Below are positions 18,399 to 26,763 of a DNA stretch of 50,273 bases, piece by piece; within the stretch, counting starts at the first letter, position 1; each line of letters opens with the position of its first letter. The translations under genes were made by a program, and so were the position numbers. The notes below the pieces were generated by a model. It saw nothing but the letters and a program-made list of their open reading frames with translations, had not been told where the DNA came from and did no database searches. Source of the DNA: an uncultured Gallionellaceae bacterium (GTDB lineage: Bacteria; Pseudomonadota; Gammaproteobacteria; Burkholderiales; Gallionellaceae); assembly GCA_903913145.1 (NCBI GenBank), contig CAIWKC010000104.1:1-50273 (forward strand), written 5' to 3'.

Positions 18399-18529
18399 AT
18401 CAATACATTGTAAAAAATGGCAATAGTAGCTAATAAAATAGATATATCTCTATTATTGTTGGCTACATCCTTGTTGCACTGCGAATCTTCAATCTGTAGT
18501 CCCGCATCTAACAATGGAGACTAAAGATC

Positions 18530-19816
18530 ATGGATACAAATGCAGTTAATCAAGCAGCCGCAACCGAGACAGCCTCCTACCGATGCGGCGAAAGCCGCAC
18601 GGTGGGAGGTGTCGAAGGCGAGGGGGCAGGAGGTACGCCGCTTACTAACAGAGTACCTTTAAAATACAACGCCCATATTTCTATGCTTTTGCGTTTTGGA
18701 ATAGACAGCCTTTATCTTTCATATCCCGGCGTGTTGTCCGAAGATTGGGATTTGAAACTTTCCAGATTAAAAGTGCTGGCACAGATGGAAGATGAAGTAA
18801 GTCAATCTATCGCTCAGGTGACAATTTGCGAGCATCTCTTTGAAGTGCGCGACAAAGGTGCGGGTCGATTTTCATTTGTGCTTGTAGACAATGCCTACCG
18901 CATTCAAGTTAGCAACGCTCGCTCAAAATCTTTGCCACTAGCCTACGTGCAGATTTCCAGTGAGTACCTGACTCATGCCGGAATAGAAAAAGCCGAGGAA
19001 GGTTTGCGCTATATCGTGAACACTCTGGGCATGGTGAATGAACCTGCTAACGTAAGCCGTGTGGATTTGTATGCTGATTTTTGCACCGATTGTGCAATGG
19101 ATGCATTTGACCCATTACGTGATTGGGTTACACGTGTAGAAACAATGACTTTGCATTACAGCAGCGGACAGTTTTCAGGTTGGAGCTTTGGATCGGGTGG
19201 GGATATTGTTGCTCGCCTTTATGATAAAACTCTTGAAGTCGATAAGAAGTCGCACAAGTTCTACCTGCATGAGTTGTGGAAGGCCGCTGGATGGGATGGA
19301 GTGCATCCAGTATGGCGAATGGAGTTTGAGGCTAAACGCGCCGCACTGGTGGCTCTGCAAATGCCAAAGCTCTCGGACTTGCTGCCGAATCTATCCTCAC
19401 TCTGGCGTTATCTCACTGAAAATTGGTTGCGGCTAACTGTGCCGACTGATTCGGACATTAATCGCGCTCGTTGGAGCAATCATCCACTTTGGGATTTTAT
19501 CGGCGCTGCATTTGATGATGAAACCGAACATGCTAAATTACAAAGGTTTAACCCCGCACGTTTACCAGAAGATGAGCGATTGTTCGTGCATGGCTTGGGT
19601 GGACTTACTTCGTTTATGGCAAGTCGTGGGATCGAGGACATTGGCGAAGGGATTGGAGAATATATACATCAAGCCAAGGCATATCACGTAGTTCGTTCCG
19701 GTTTTAAACATGACGGAATGGAAAAATATATCGGGCGCAAGGTGAAAGCAAAGAATCGTCGTTACAACACAGTTCTTAATGCTCAGCAATTACAACAAGC
19801 ATCAATTGATTCTTGA
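18530..19816 (+). CDS. Rep_trans-type replication initiator / relaxase-like protein
   Basis: The 428-residue protein has features of the Rep_trans group (pT181 RepC, NicK and related phage/IME initiators): SRVDLYADF near residue 180, VARLYDKTLEV near 230, and VWRMEFEAKR near 260. These proteins nick one strand with a tyrosine to start rolling-circle replication or transfer. The first about 40 residues (low-complexity, TVGGVEGEGAGG) are encoded by a strong DNA hairpin. GGAG lies 10 bases upstream of the ATG. The next gene's start follows 38 bases after the stop. Initiator versus mobilisation relaxase cannot be separated from sequence alone, and the catalytic Tyr is not assigned. Confidence 0.72.
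   Translation: MDTNAVNQAAATETASYRCGESRTVGGVEGEGAGGTPLTNRVPLKYNAHISMLLRFGIDSLYLSYPGVLSEDWDLKLSRLKVLAQMEDEVSQSIAQVTICEHLFEVRDKGAGRFSFVLVDNAYRIQVSNARSKSLPLAYVQISSEYLTHAGIEKAEEGLRYIVNTLGMVNEPANVSRVDLYADFCTDCAMDAFDPLRDWVTRVETMTLHYSSGQFSGWSFGSGGDIVARLYDKTLEVDKKSHKFYLHELWKAAGWDGVHPVWRMEFEAKRAALVALQMPKLSDLLPNLSSLWRYLTENWLRLTVPTDSDINRARWSNHPLWDFIGAAFDDETEHAKLQRFNPARLPEDERLFVHGLGGLTSFMASRGIEDIGEGIGEYIHQAKAYHVVRSGFKHDGMEKYIGRKVKAKNRRYNTVLNAQQLQQASIDS
18573..18609 (+). other. Strong hairpin in the 5' coding region of rep, candidate origin or oriT
   Basis: TGCGGC-GAAA-GCCGCA forms the inner stem. After a single bulged A, ten further pairs (CCTCCTACCG against CGGTGGGAGG, one G-T) extend it. In pT181-type plasmids the origin lies within the rep coding sequence, which is why this is proposed as a nick-site hairpin. 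No nick site is visible by eye. Confidence 0.55.
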
Positions 19817-19854
19817 TAGTAACTCCGAACAGCAAATATATTAGGATGAAAATT

Positions 19855-20085
19855 ATGCAATCTACTTTACAGCAATTCACAACCAACAATACTCAACAAC
19901 AAAATGTTGACTGGCTTATTCCGCGCAAGACCGTAGAGAAACTTTCTGGTTTAAGTAGAGCTACAATTTATCGTTTAATTAAATCAGGGAAATTTCCACG
20001 CCCAATGTTAATTGGATCAGGCTCGGTACGATGGCGACAATCTGAAGTGATTGCGTGGCAGCATTCACTTAGTCCGAGCATTTAG
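19855..20085 (+). CDS. AlpA-family transcriptional regulator / excisionase
   Basis: The 76-residue protein has a MerR-like winged helix: WLIPRKTVEKLSGLSRATIYRLIKSGKFP followed by the SGSVRWRQSEVIAWQ wing, the AlpA signature. The ATG at 19855 is chosen because AGG lies 9 bases upstream; earlier starts lack a proper site. AlpA-type proteins activate integrase expression or act as excisionases in P4-like elements. It lies adjacent to the arm-type repeats and attR. Confidence 0.9.
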   Translation: MQSTLQQFTTNNTQQQNVDWLIPRKTVEKLSGLSRATIYRLIKSGKFPRPMLIGSGSVRWRQSEVIAWQHSLSPSI

Positions 20086-20096
20086 CGGGTTACAAA

Positions 20097-20120
20097 TGTT
20101 GGTATATCTGTTGGTACATG
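20097..20120 (+). promoter_or_regulatory. Probable integrase arm-type site near attR
   Basis: A 24-base segment starting TGTTGGTATATCTGTTGGT matches 13159-13182 with one mismatch. It lies just inside attR. Confidence 0.6.
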
Positions 20121-20186
20121 AAAAACATTAAAATCATAGAGTCATTGCTGGCGTGGTATGCCAGCGATGATTCAATAGTACCTATC

Positions 20187-20217
20187 CCAAGACCCTGTTT
20201 CAAACAATCTCAAAACA
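20187..20217 (+). repeat. attR: 31-bp direct repeat
   Basis: It is identical to attL. Upstream, CCTATC (20181-20186) resembles the tRNA acceptor region but lacks four bases, so the right copy does not rebuild the tRNA 3' end beyond the core. Confidence 0.9.
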
Positions 20218-20489
20218 GTTCATAAACACCCATAGATACTAGCTATAACGGGGTTTCTTAACACCTAAGTGGTAGTTTCAATCTAACCCAAGCTTGCATT
20301 ATTTGGGGGCACAATAGATGATAAATGTCCCGGCGGGGTGAATTTTGAGCAAACTAACCGAAGGCGCAATTGAATAAAGCAAAGCCCAGCTTTAACCCCA
20401 TAGCCAAGATTGAAACCGCTTACACCCACTAAATGGTAGAAGACAAAGTTTTCCGTACCTGACCCGTGACTTATTACCACAGACAAAAG
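20218..20489. other. Gene-free chromosomal stretch after attR
   Basis: I see no coding frame, RNA or clear terminator here. Together with the attR region it separates the alpA-like gene from the chemotaxis gene by about 400 bases. Confidence 0.5.
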
Positions 20490-22112
20490 TTACACTCTGA
20501 ATTTGCCGACTAACTGTTGCAATTCAGCTGCAACAGCAGACACTTCATTAACTGATTGTCCTAATTTACGAATAGTTGCGGAGTTTTCTTCTGTGAGTGC
20601 GGAAATCTCTTCCATGCTGCGCGCCACTTCTTCGGTGGCTGAAGTTTGCTCCTTGGTACTTTCAGTGATATGCCCGACAAGCCCTGTGACTTGATTGGCA
20701 GATGTGACAATTTGTTTGAATGCTTCGTCAGCCAGGCGATTCAGGTTGGCACTTTCTTGAACCTCCCGCTCGACTTCACTCATGGATTCCATTGCAGCAC
20801 TGGTTTCTGTACGGATAGAATCGACCACGCGAGTAATTTCATTGGTGCTAACGGAAGTCCGCTCTGCCAGTTTTCTGACTTCATCTGCAACAACGGCAAA
20901 TCCCCGACCCTGTTCACCGGCGCGCGCCGCTTCGATGGCTGCATTAAGCGCGAGTAAATTAGTTTGGTCGGCAATTTCTTTAATAACCGTGGTCATTTGA
21001 CCGATTTTCTGGATTGAATCGTTTAAATGGCTGACGATGTCGACCGAGTTATGAGCCGTGTTCACCACTTTTTCCATTGCGGCACGGTTTTTCAACATAT
21101 TCACTTCGCCCTGCTGCGCAAACTCTTCATTGCGCTGAGCGACATCGCTCGCCCCGCTAGAAGAGTTCGCTACTTCAGAGTTGCTGACACTGATCTCTTC
21201 CATTGCTGTCGCAACGCGTATGACCCGATCATTCATCGTGGCTGTGCGTCCAATAACCTGCTCCATCTGAAGCGATAACGTAGCCGACGAATTGGCCGCT
21301 ACATCAGCTGCACGTTTTACACCATCGACAATTTGCTTTAGTTGCACGGTAGTATTTTCTAGTGACCGCCCCATTTCGCCCAGTTCGTCCTTGCGCCTGA
21401 TAGCAACAGTCGCGGTTAGGTCACCCAGTGCAACTTTGCTCAGCGTATCTTGTAACGCTTGAATGCCGCGATGAATGTCACTTGAAAGAATACTGATACC
21501 AACAAGCAAAATAAGAATGCCAACAACGAATACACCCAATCCAATAAAAATCAATTTTTTCCCATGGGAACTACTTTTCTCGTAGGTTTCTTTGACTCCT
21601 GCCTCTTGAAATGAAACCAGCTTCGCAATTGGTTTTAGCAGACCTGACTGGAATGTGGGCCAATCATTTTCCAGCAAATCACTCAAAGTTTTTTTGTCTT
21701 CGACAGCATAGGCTTTTCCAAGTTTTTCGAGGAAGGGTGGCAATAGAATAAGTTGCTTGTCAATTTTTACGATTTGCTCTTTTGCTTCGTCAGAAAGCAA
21801 ATTCCCCTGGATTTTTTCTTTGTAAATTGCCCACTGTTTAGGAATATCCTGTTGCGCTTCATCTAACTGATTTTTTCCTCCCGCACCCGCTATCTGACCC
21901 AGGATAACACCCGCCATGCGAAAACGAACTTCTTTTAAATGGCGGTCGATATCTTTAAGTGCGGCAGCTGGCACGACCTGATTTTCGTAAACGTTTGCAA
22001 GTGCTTGCGTTCCCTGATTTGTGCTGTACACATTAACAGCTGCAAGTATCAGAGAAACAAAACCCGCTAAAATTCCGCCGAGAATTATTTTTGCCTTAAG
22101 GCTTTTCATCAT
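20490..22112 (-). CDS. Methyl-accepting chemotaxis protein (4HB sensor, HAMP)
   Basis: The 540-residue transducer has a first membrane helix (about 9-31), a periplasmic four-helix-bundle sensor (about 32-188), a second membrane helix (about 190-212), HAMP, and a cytoplasmic signalling coiled coil with the conserved hairpin tip ([22 protein letters not shown]). There is no CheR-binding pentapeptide at the C-terminus (it ends VGKFRV). AAGGA precedes the ATG. The upstream gene on the same strand is the exported rhodanese-like protein, with a terminator hairpin between them. The ligand is unknown. Confidence 0.95.
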   Translation of the reverse strand: MMKSLKAKIILGGILAGFVSLILAAVNVYSTNQGTQALANVYENQVVPAAALKDIDRHLKEVRFRMAGVILGQIAGAGGKNQLDEAQQDIPKQWAIYKEKIQGNLLSDEAKEQIVKIDKQLILLPPFLEKLGKAYAVEDKKTLSDLLENDWPTFQSGLLKPIAKLVSFQEAGVKETYEKSSSHGKKLIFIGLGVFVVGILILLVGISILSSDIHRGIQALQDTLSKVALGDLTATVAIRRKDELGEMGRSLENTTVQLKQIVDGVKRAADVAANSSATLSLQMEQVIGRTATMNDRVIRVATAMEEISVSNSEVANSSSGASDVAQRNEEFAQQGEVNMLKNRAAMEKVVNTAHNSVDIVSHLNDSIQKIGQMTTVIKEIADQTNLLALNAAIEAARAGEQGRGFAVVADEVRKLAERTSVSTNEITRVVDSIRTETSAAMESMSEVEREVQESANLNRLADEAFKQIVTSANQVTGLVGHITESTKEQTSATEEVARSMEEISALTEENSATIRKLGQSVNEVSAVAAELQQLVGKFRV

Positions 22113-22128
22113 GTTAATTCCTTGAGAT

Positions 22129-22162
22129 AAAAAAACAGCGAACAGAAGGAATTTGTTCGCTG
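22129..22162 (-). terminator. Rho-independent terminator between the rhodanese-like gene and the MCP gene
   Basis: On the minus strand, CAGCGAACA and TGTTCGCTG form a 9-bp stem followed by seven T. It lies inside the 80-base gap between two co-directional genes and so ends or attenuates the rhodanese transcript before the MCP. Confidence 0.8.
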
Positions 22163-22193
22163 CTGGTTTTCTATTTTCTGATCCTTCAGCCTG

Positions 22194-22652
22194 TTATTCC
22201 ATCGGAAGGCCTTTGGATTTCCATTCTGCAATGCCGTTGCGTAACCAGTACACTTTTTTGTACCCGGCTTTAACAGCCAAAACGCTGGCCTTGTAATGCC
22301 TCCAGCCTATGGGTGAATTGCCCTGAATGATGATAGGTTGAGCTTTGTCAGCCGGGAGTTTGGATATATCCCAAACGTCCAATTTTCCATCGAAATCCAC
22401 AGTGTTTGTGCTATTGTTTTTGTAGGGAATACTGATTGTGTCTTTGATGTGTGATTCAGCATACTCATTGGCTACACGGACATCATACATTTTCACGCCG
22501 CTGTCCATCAGAGACTTGGCTTTTGCGGAGTCAATAATTTCAACACCTTTAACCGTGCTAGGGGTTTCATCCGCGAGGGCTGTGACTGAGATCAAAATGG
22601 TTGAAGCAAGAGCGGCAATGCAAAAACTGCGAACAATGGTGGAAAAATTCAT
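22194..22652 (-). CDS. Exported rhodanese-like protein lacking the catalytic cysteine
   Basis: The 152-residue protein has a Sec signal peptide (about 1-27, ending TALA) and a single rhodanese domain (MYDVRVANEYAESHI ... GYKKVYWLRNGIAEWKSKGLP). The active-site loop, normally Cys-containing, reads IIIQGNSPIGWRHYKAS with no Cys, so sulfur transfer is unlikely and a binding role is more plausible. ATG at 22652 is preferred to the upstream TTG because AAGGAG is well spaced before it. It lies upstream of an MCP gene. Confidence 0.82.
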   Translation of the reverse strand: MNFSTIVRSFCIAALASTILISVTALADETPSTVKGVEIIDSAKAKSLMDSGVKMYDVRVANEYAESHIKDTISIPYKNNSTNTVDFDGKLDVWDISKLPADKAQPIIIQGNSPIGWRHYKASVLAVKAGYKKVYWLRNGIAEWKSKGLPME

Positions 22653-22798
22653 TTCAAACTCCTTCTCTGTGATCAATTTTCATAGGTGCGTACTTACAAA
22701 ATATGCCATATAGTTTACATTTAAACTTAAACCCTTTTCAAAAAATATAAAATTACAAAATAAGCTTTAAGTACTTTCTTTGAATAGAGGTGAATGAC

Positions 22799-23020
22799 TT
22801 AAAACAAAGCCAGGATTGAATTCTTCTTGGCAGCATATTCACTATCATTAATTAAACCCTGCTCGTGCATCGATTCTAACTCGTTCAACTTAACAGAGAC
22901 ATTCTCCTGTAGTTTAGCAAGTTCAGCTTCAATCATATTTTTTTCAACCAATAAAGCGTCATATTCTCTTTTAACTTTTTTACGGAAAATGTATTTATAG
23001 AGTTTATTAAAGAATGACAT
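22799..23020 (-). CDS. Small coiled-coil protein with a SHOCT-like C-terminus
   Basis: The 73-residue protein has a basic N-terminus (NKLYKYIFRKKVKREYD), a coiled coil, and a final segment LNELESMHEQGLINDSEYAAKKNSIL resembling the SHOCT motif (a short helical oligomerisation domain). AAGGGAG lies 6 bases before the ATG. No function can be assigned; SHOCT is often found in envelope-associated or phage-derived proteins. Confidence 0.6.
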   Translation of the reverse strand: MSFFNKLYKYIFRKKVKREYDALLVEKNMIEAELAKLQENVSVKLNELESMHEQGLINDSEYAAKKNSILALF

Positions 23021-23079
23021 GGTGACTCCCTTATTCTAATTTTATTAAAATCGGATAATGATCACAGATTTGGACACGT

Positions 23080-23433
23080 TTACTTAAAAGCCAAGTTAGG
23101 CAATGGAAAATATATATTGCGCACGATCGTTTCAGGAGTGGCGGCAATGAATGTGCCAAAGCTTTTCACAATGGACGCGATAATTCCCTGATGAAATTTA
23201 ACTGCGTCCTGATTTTGAAACATGGCTTCCGCAGAGAAAACATTTTTTGCTACACCATATGAGGCGCACCAACTCATGGGTTCGTTCCCGTTTTTCTTTA
23301 GCGAAATTTTTTGAGCACATTCTAAGAGAAACCCACGGGTTTGCTCAAGTTTGTCATTATTGTAGTGAAGTGTAACAAGGTGGTGTTGCCGCGTAATTGT
23401 CACTTGCATTTCCTCTCGAGTTTTGGAAAGCAT
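23080..23433 (-). CDS. Hypothetical protein
   Basis: This is a protein of 117 residues (109 if the second ATG, after GAGAGGA, is used). Segments such as VTITRQHHLVTLHYNN and a later AMFQNQDAVKFHQGIIASIV followed by PETIVRNIYFPLP suggest an alpha/beta fold, possibly a dimeric alpha/beta barrel of the antibiotic-biosynthesis-monooxygenase kind. That is only a guess from the pattern. There is no signal peptide. It is on the same strand as its neighbours but about 60 bases from the SHOCT-like gene. Confidence 0.45.
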   Translation of the reverse strand: MLSKTREEMQVTITRQHHLVTLHYNNDKLEQTRGFLLECAQKISLKKNGNEPMSWCASYGVAKNVFSAEAMFQNQDAVKFHQGIIASIVKSFGTFIAATPETIVRNIYFPLPNLAFK

Positions 23434-23660
23434 CCTTGGGAGAGATCGTACGTCAAGGACCTATACTCTACCAAAGTTCTCGAATCTTTGCAGGCAGCTC
23501 TTCAATCGTCTTTCCACTCAGAAATGACAGCTGCGCGCAATTTATAAAATTCAAATTCGATGACTACAAAATAGCAATGAGTATTGAAATACGTACTGCC
23601 GGAGTGTAAACGAATTGTGCCAGGCTGGCTGGTTCAAAAATTGTGCAACTTGTTGCGATG

Positions 23661-25289
23661 CTAAATTCTATAACGGCCAACCAATTCTTGAAGTCCGCCT
23701 GCGAGCAATTTTAGTTTTTCCGCTTCTACCGCTGTTTCAGAGGCTGCCTGATTATTTTCTTCAGTCATTTGCGCTACCCGTTCAACCTGTTCTGACAAGC
23801 TGTCGTTTGCACTACATTGTTCCGTAAGTGACAATGAAATATTATTGACTACTTCCACTACCCTGTCAGAACCATCCTTTATCAAGATGATTGTTTGGCC
23901 CGCTTTCTGTGCCAGTGAAACGCCATTATTGACTTCGTTTACACTATTGCTCATTGCCGCAACAGCATCGTTTGCACTTTTTTGTACCAAGCCAATCATC
24001 GTCGTAATATCACTTGTTGCCCTGGCAGTTCTTTCTGCCAATTTTCGTACTTCATCTGCTACGACTGCAAAACCACGTCCTTGCTCACCAGCCCGGGCGG
24101 CCTCAATTGCTGCGTTGAGTGCCAGCAAATTGGTTTGATCTGCAATATCTTTTATCAGCTGTACAACTGATGAAATTTCTTTTGAGTGCTCGCCCACTTT
24201 TTCGATAGTTTTCGATGTGTCCTGAACTGTATTCGCAATCTGAGACATTTCTTTGGAGGCTTGATCAATTATCTCGCCGCCTGTAGAGGATAGTTTTCCC
24301 GCATCGCGCGATAAATCCAGTGCCTCTTTTGCACTACCCGACACATGATTTGTAGTAACAGTCATTTGTTCAACAGCTGCAGCCATTGCCGAAGTTGAGT
24401 CGCTTTGTTTTGAAGCACTGGAAGCCAAATGTGACGAAGAGTCAGACAGGCTTTGGGCAGAATCTGAAACCTTGGCGGCGCTATCAAGAACCGTGCTAAA
24501 TGTTTTTTGGAGTGTGCCCATCAACTCATCAAAAGCTTTGCCTGTATCTCCAACTTCGTCATGGTTTGTCAGCGAAATTCGCTGGGTTAAATCTCTATTT
24601 TTTCCGACGTTGATGATGGTTGAACGCATGAGTTTCAGGGGTGCGGTAATAGAATGAATAATTGAAAGTGCACTAAACATCCCAATCACAACGACAGCAA
24701 TCCCGACAATGATCGCCAAATCTCTAATTGAATTAGCCGATGACTGAATGTGCTTGGTGCTCGCGTCAACTTTCTTTTCCTGATAGTCATCGAGATTTTT
24801 GACAGCCCGCAAAAAAGGAACCAACATCGGGATCATTTCTTCACCCGCTACATAAGTCGCTTCTTCCCTCTTGCCGTTCTTTACCAAGCTCATTACTCGT
24901 TCGAGTCCGCCAATATATAATCCGCGCTGTTTTTTAATTTCCTCCAAGAGTTTTAGGTCGTCTTCTGAGCCAGCAAAATCCCGGTTAAGATCTTCTAGCA
25001 GTTTGGAATTTTGATTGTTTCTTTCTTCAATTTTGCTGATAATCTTTGCATTTATTCCACTGTCGGAATTGAGCAGCATTTCCATACTGCTTATTGCGTT
25101 GTCCTTGACTGCCATGTTTATGGCACCGACTCGAACCTTGTTAGCCAGATCCGCTTGAATCCGGCTCGATTCTGTATCCATTCCCACTAGCCTGGTCACG
25201 ACAAGGATTGCCAAAAATACGACCAACAGCAAAATCACACCGAATCCAATAGCAAGCTTGTTACCAATGTTTAATTTTGGAATGTACAT
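23661..25289 (-). CDS. Methyl-accepting chemotaxis protein (4HB-type sensor, HAMP)
   Basis: The transducer has about 542 residues: membrane helix one (about 12-36), a helical periplasmic sensor (to about 190), membrane helix two (about 192-213), HAMP and a signalling domain with the same tip sequence as the other MCP in this window. ATG at 25289 is preferred to the TTG three codons earlier because GAGG then has normal spacing. The sensor sequence differs from that of the 20.5-kb MCP, so the ligands probably differ. A small exported helical protein is encoded 95 bases upstream on the same strand. Confidence 0.94.
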   Translation of the reverse strand: MYIPKLNIGNKLAIGFGVILLLVVFLAILVVTRLVGMDTESSRIQADLANKVRVGAINMAVKDNAISSMEMLLNSDSGINAKIISKIEERNNQNSKLLEDLNRDFAGSEDDLKLLEEIKKQRGLYIGGLERVMSLVKNGKREEATYVAGEEMIPMLVPFLRAVKNLDDYQEKKVDASTKHIQSSANSIRDLAIIVGIAVVVIGMFSALSIIHSITAPLKLMRSTIINVGKNRDLTQRISLTNHDEVGDTGKAFDELMGTLQKTFSTVLDSAAKVSDSAQSLSDSSSHLASSASKQSDSTSAMAAAVEQMTVTTNHVSGSAKEALDLSRDAGKLSSTGGEIIDQASKEMSQIANTVQDTSKTIEKVGEHSKEISSVVQLIKDIADQTNLLALNAAIEAARAGEQGRGFAVVADEVRKLAERTARATSDITTMIGLVQKSANDAVAAMSNSVNEVNNGVSLAQKAGQTIILIKDGSDRVVEVVNNISLSLTEQCSANDSLSEQVERVAQMTEENNQAASETAVEAEKLKLLAGGLQELVGRYRI

Positions 25290-25384
25290 ATTTATCAACC
25301 TCGTTACTGTTCGGTGAAAATGTTGACTGTGAAAAATTGCGCCCCGCTAATGAATGCCCGGCAAGAGGCGCAGCGTGATGAAAA

Positions 25385-25792
25385 TCAATCTCCCAGTTCG
25401 CTGATGAGTGACTGACATTTTGTTATTCTTTCTTTTTGAACTCCGCCGGCAATTTCCTTGGCTTTGGCATCGTTACCTTTTAATATTGCGGGTACCAATT
25501 CTTTTTCACGTGTTTCTTTGAACGCTTTCCATGTTTCAACCAGCTCCTTAAATTGAGCCTCTTTACCGGCTGGTGCGGTCAGTTTGGATAGGTGTGCACT
25601 GACTGCATCCGCAGTCTCTTTTACTTTCTTTTGGTCTGCAGGTCCACGTTGATCAGCGTGAAGCATAAGACTAATCAAGGATTCTCTTGCGGCACTCATT
25701 TCTGTTCTCAACGTTCCGAATTCACCCGCGTTGGCGGTCATAGCGAAACTGACCAAAGTCATCGATATAATTAATGAATATAGCTTTCTCAT
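25385..25792 (-). CDS. Exported helical-bundle protein upstream of the MCP
   Basis: The 135-residue protein has a signal peptide (about 1-23, ending ANA) and a mature part that is almost entirely helical (LRTEMSAARESLISLMLHADQ ... LVETWKAFKETREKEL). The length and helix pattern resemble the periplasmic four-helix sensor of chemoreceptors, here as a stand-alone soluble protein. One Cys (TKCQS) lies near the end; there is no CXXCH, so it is not a cytochrome c'. The start ATG at 25792 has AAGG upstream. A function as ligand-binding partner of the adjacent MCP is inference. Confidence 0.7.
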   Translation of the reverse strand: MRKLYSLIISMTLVSFAMTANAGEFGTLRTEMSAARESLISLMLHADQRGPADQKKVKETADAVSAHLSKLTAPAGKEAQFKELVETWKAFKETREKELVPAILKGNDAKAKEIAGGVQKERITKCQSLISELGD

Positions 25793-26249
25793 GTCATTAC
25801 CTTTCAATATAAATATTCCAATTAAACGAATTGAACCTCAACTCCCATTAAGGAGTTACAAGCATTATAGGAGAATTCTTCACTACCAGAGTAATTAAGT
25901 CTAATGCGTAAATGAATGCAAAATATATACGTAGCTCAATTCCAATATTTGCAATTTTATATACTTGCAGGTGAATGGCTTCCCAGAATAAGATGATGAA
26001 ACACCGCTCTATTTAGATCGTATTTAAATACGAATAACCGAATAAATTTGTATACTATTAAAATTAATTCCAGATTTTTTATTATATAAGCCCAATGGAA
26101 TACTCGGTTAATCTCGGTAAAGGTAGAAATATCAAACTGGTTTAATTCAGTCTGCGACAACCGTTCGTTTTTATTTTCGGTTTTAAGTTAATATTCCAGT
26201 GAACTGTGAACTAATATCGCCAACTTAAATATGCGGAGTGAGTAAAATT
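25793..26249. other. AT-rich divergent intergenic region
   Basis: About 450 bases lie between the minus-strand exported-protein gene and the BLUF gene. The stretch is AT-rich, with no convincing ORF, RNA or hairpin. It must hold promoters for both directions, but I cannot place them. Confidence 0.5.
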
Positions 26250-26705
26250 ATGGCACTTATACATGTTATTTATGTGAGCACCGCCACCAAAAAAATAGTT
26301 GATAAGGACCTGGAATCGATTCTTGAATCATCGGTTCGCCACAATAACAAGAATGAGGTGACTGGACTGCTATTGTTTGTGGGTAACCGCTTTATGCAAG
26401 TACTCGAAGGGCAAGAAGTTGCAATTAATGAAACGATGGCCAGAATTGAGAAAGATTCGAGACATTCTGACTTGGTTGTATTAGAGAGAACCGCAATCGC
26501 CAGTCGAAGTTTTGAAAAATGGAGTATGGGTTTCCATCGCTTAAATTCAATTGAAATAAGTTCAAAGCCAGGTTTTGCGGAATTATTGGAAGCTGACTTT
26601 GATGCTACTAAACTGGGCGCCAAAAAAGGATTGGCCCTGCGAATGCTAAAAGAATTTGTACGGGTTGCAAATAGCGGAAGTGTTGGCTCATCTCACGCTG
26701 TCTAG
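26250..26705 (+). CDS. BLUF-domain blue-light sensor protein
   Basis: The 151-residue single-domain BLUF photoreceptor binds FAD. Counting from ATG at 26250, the key residues fall at the classic positions: Tyr8 (HVIYVS), Asn31-33 region, Gln50 (FMQ), Trp91 and Met93 (WSMGF), the same numbering as PixD-type proteins. This also supports the ATG over the upstream GTG. The C-terminal roughly 45 residues form the cap helices without an added effector domain, so output must go through a partner protein. It stands alone between a divergent MCP cluster and a convergent glycosidase gene. Confidence 0.93.
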   Translation: MALIHVIYVSTATKKIVDKDLESILESSVRHNNKNEVTGLLLFVGNRFMQVLEGQEVAINETMARIEKDSRHSDLVVLERTAIASRSFEKWSMGFHRLNSIEISSKPGFAELLEADFDATKLGAKKGLALRMLKEFVRVANSGSVGSSHAV

Positions 26706-26763
26706 GTTCAAGTTTCGGTATTGATAGGACGGTGTTTATCCATTTAAGCACCTAGAAAAAACG

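Larger units (their letters stand above)
13044..20217. mobile_element. tRNA-linked integrative element (about 7.2 kb) with integrase, c-di-GMP enzyme, Rep/relaxase and AlpA
   Basis: The boundaries are a 31-base perfect direct repeat beginning with the tRNA CCA (13044-13074 and 20187-20217). Inside are a P4-type tyrosine integrase next to the tRNA, two minus-strand genes for c-di-GMP signalling, an unknown gene, a Rep_trans-type protein and an AlpA-type regulator next to the far end. No capsid, tail or conjugation genes are present, so it is a satellite-like or mobilisable element rather than a phage or self-transmissible ICE. Confidence 0.85.

Noticed and set aside
25299-25384. Possible terminator between the helical-bundle gene and the MCP (TGCGCC / GGCGCA plus T-run on the minus strand)
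   Set aside because: Six pairs with a loop of about 23 bases are too weak to call.
26706-26763. Hairpin between the BLUF and glycosidase genes (GGTGTTTA / TAAGCACC)
   Set aside because: No T-tract on either strand after the stem.
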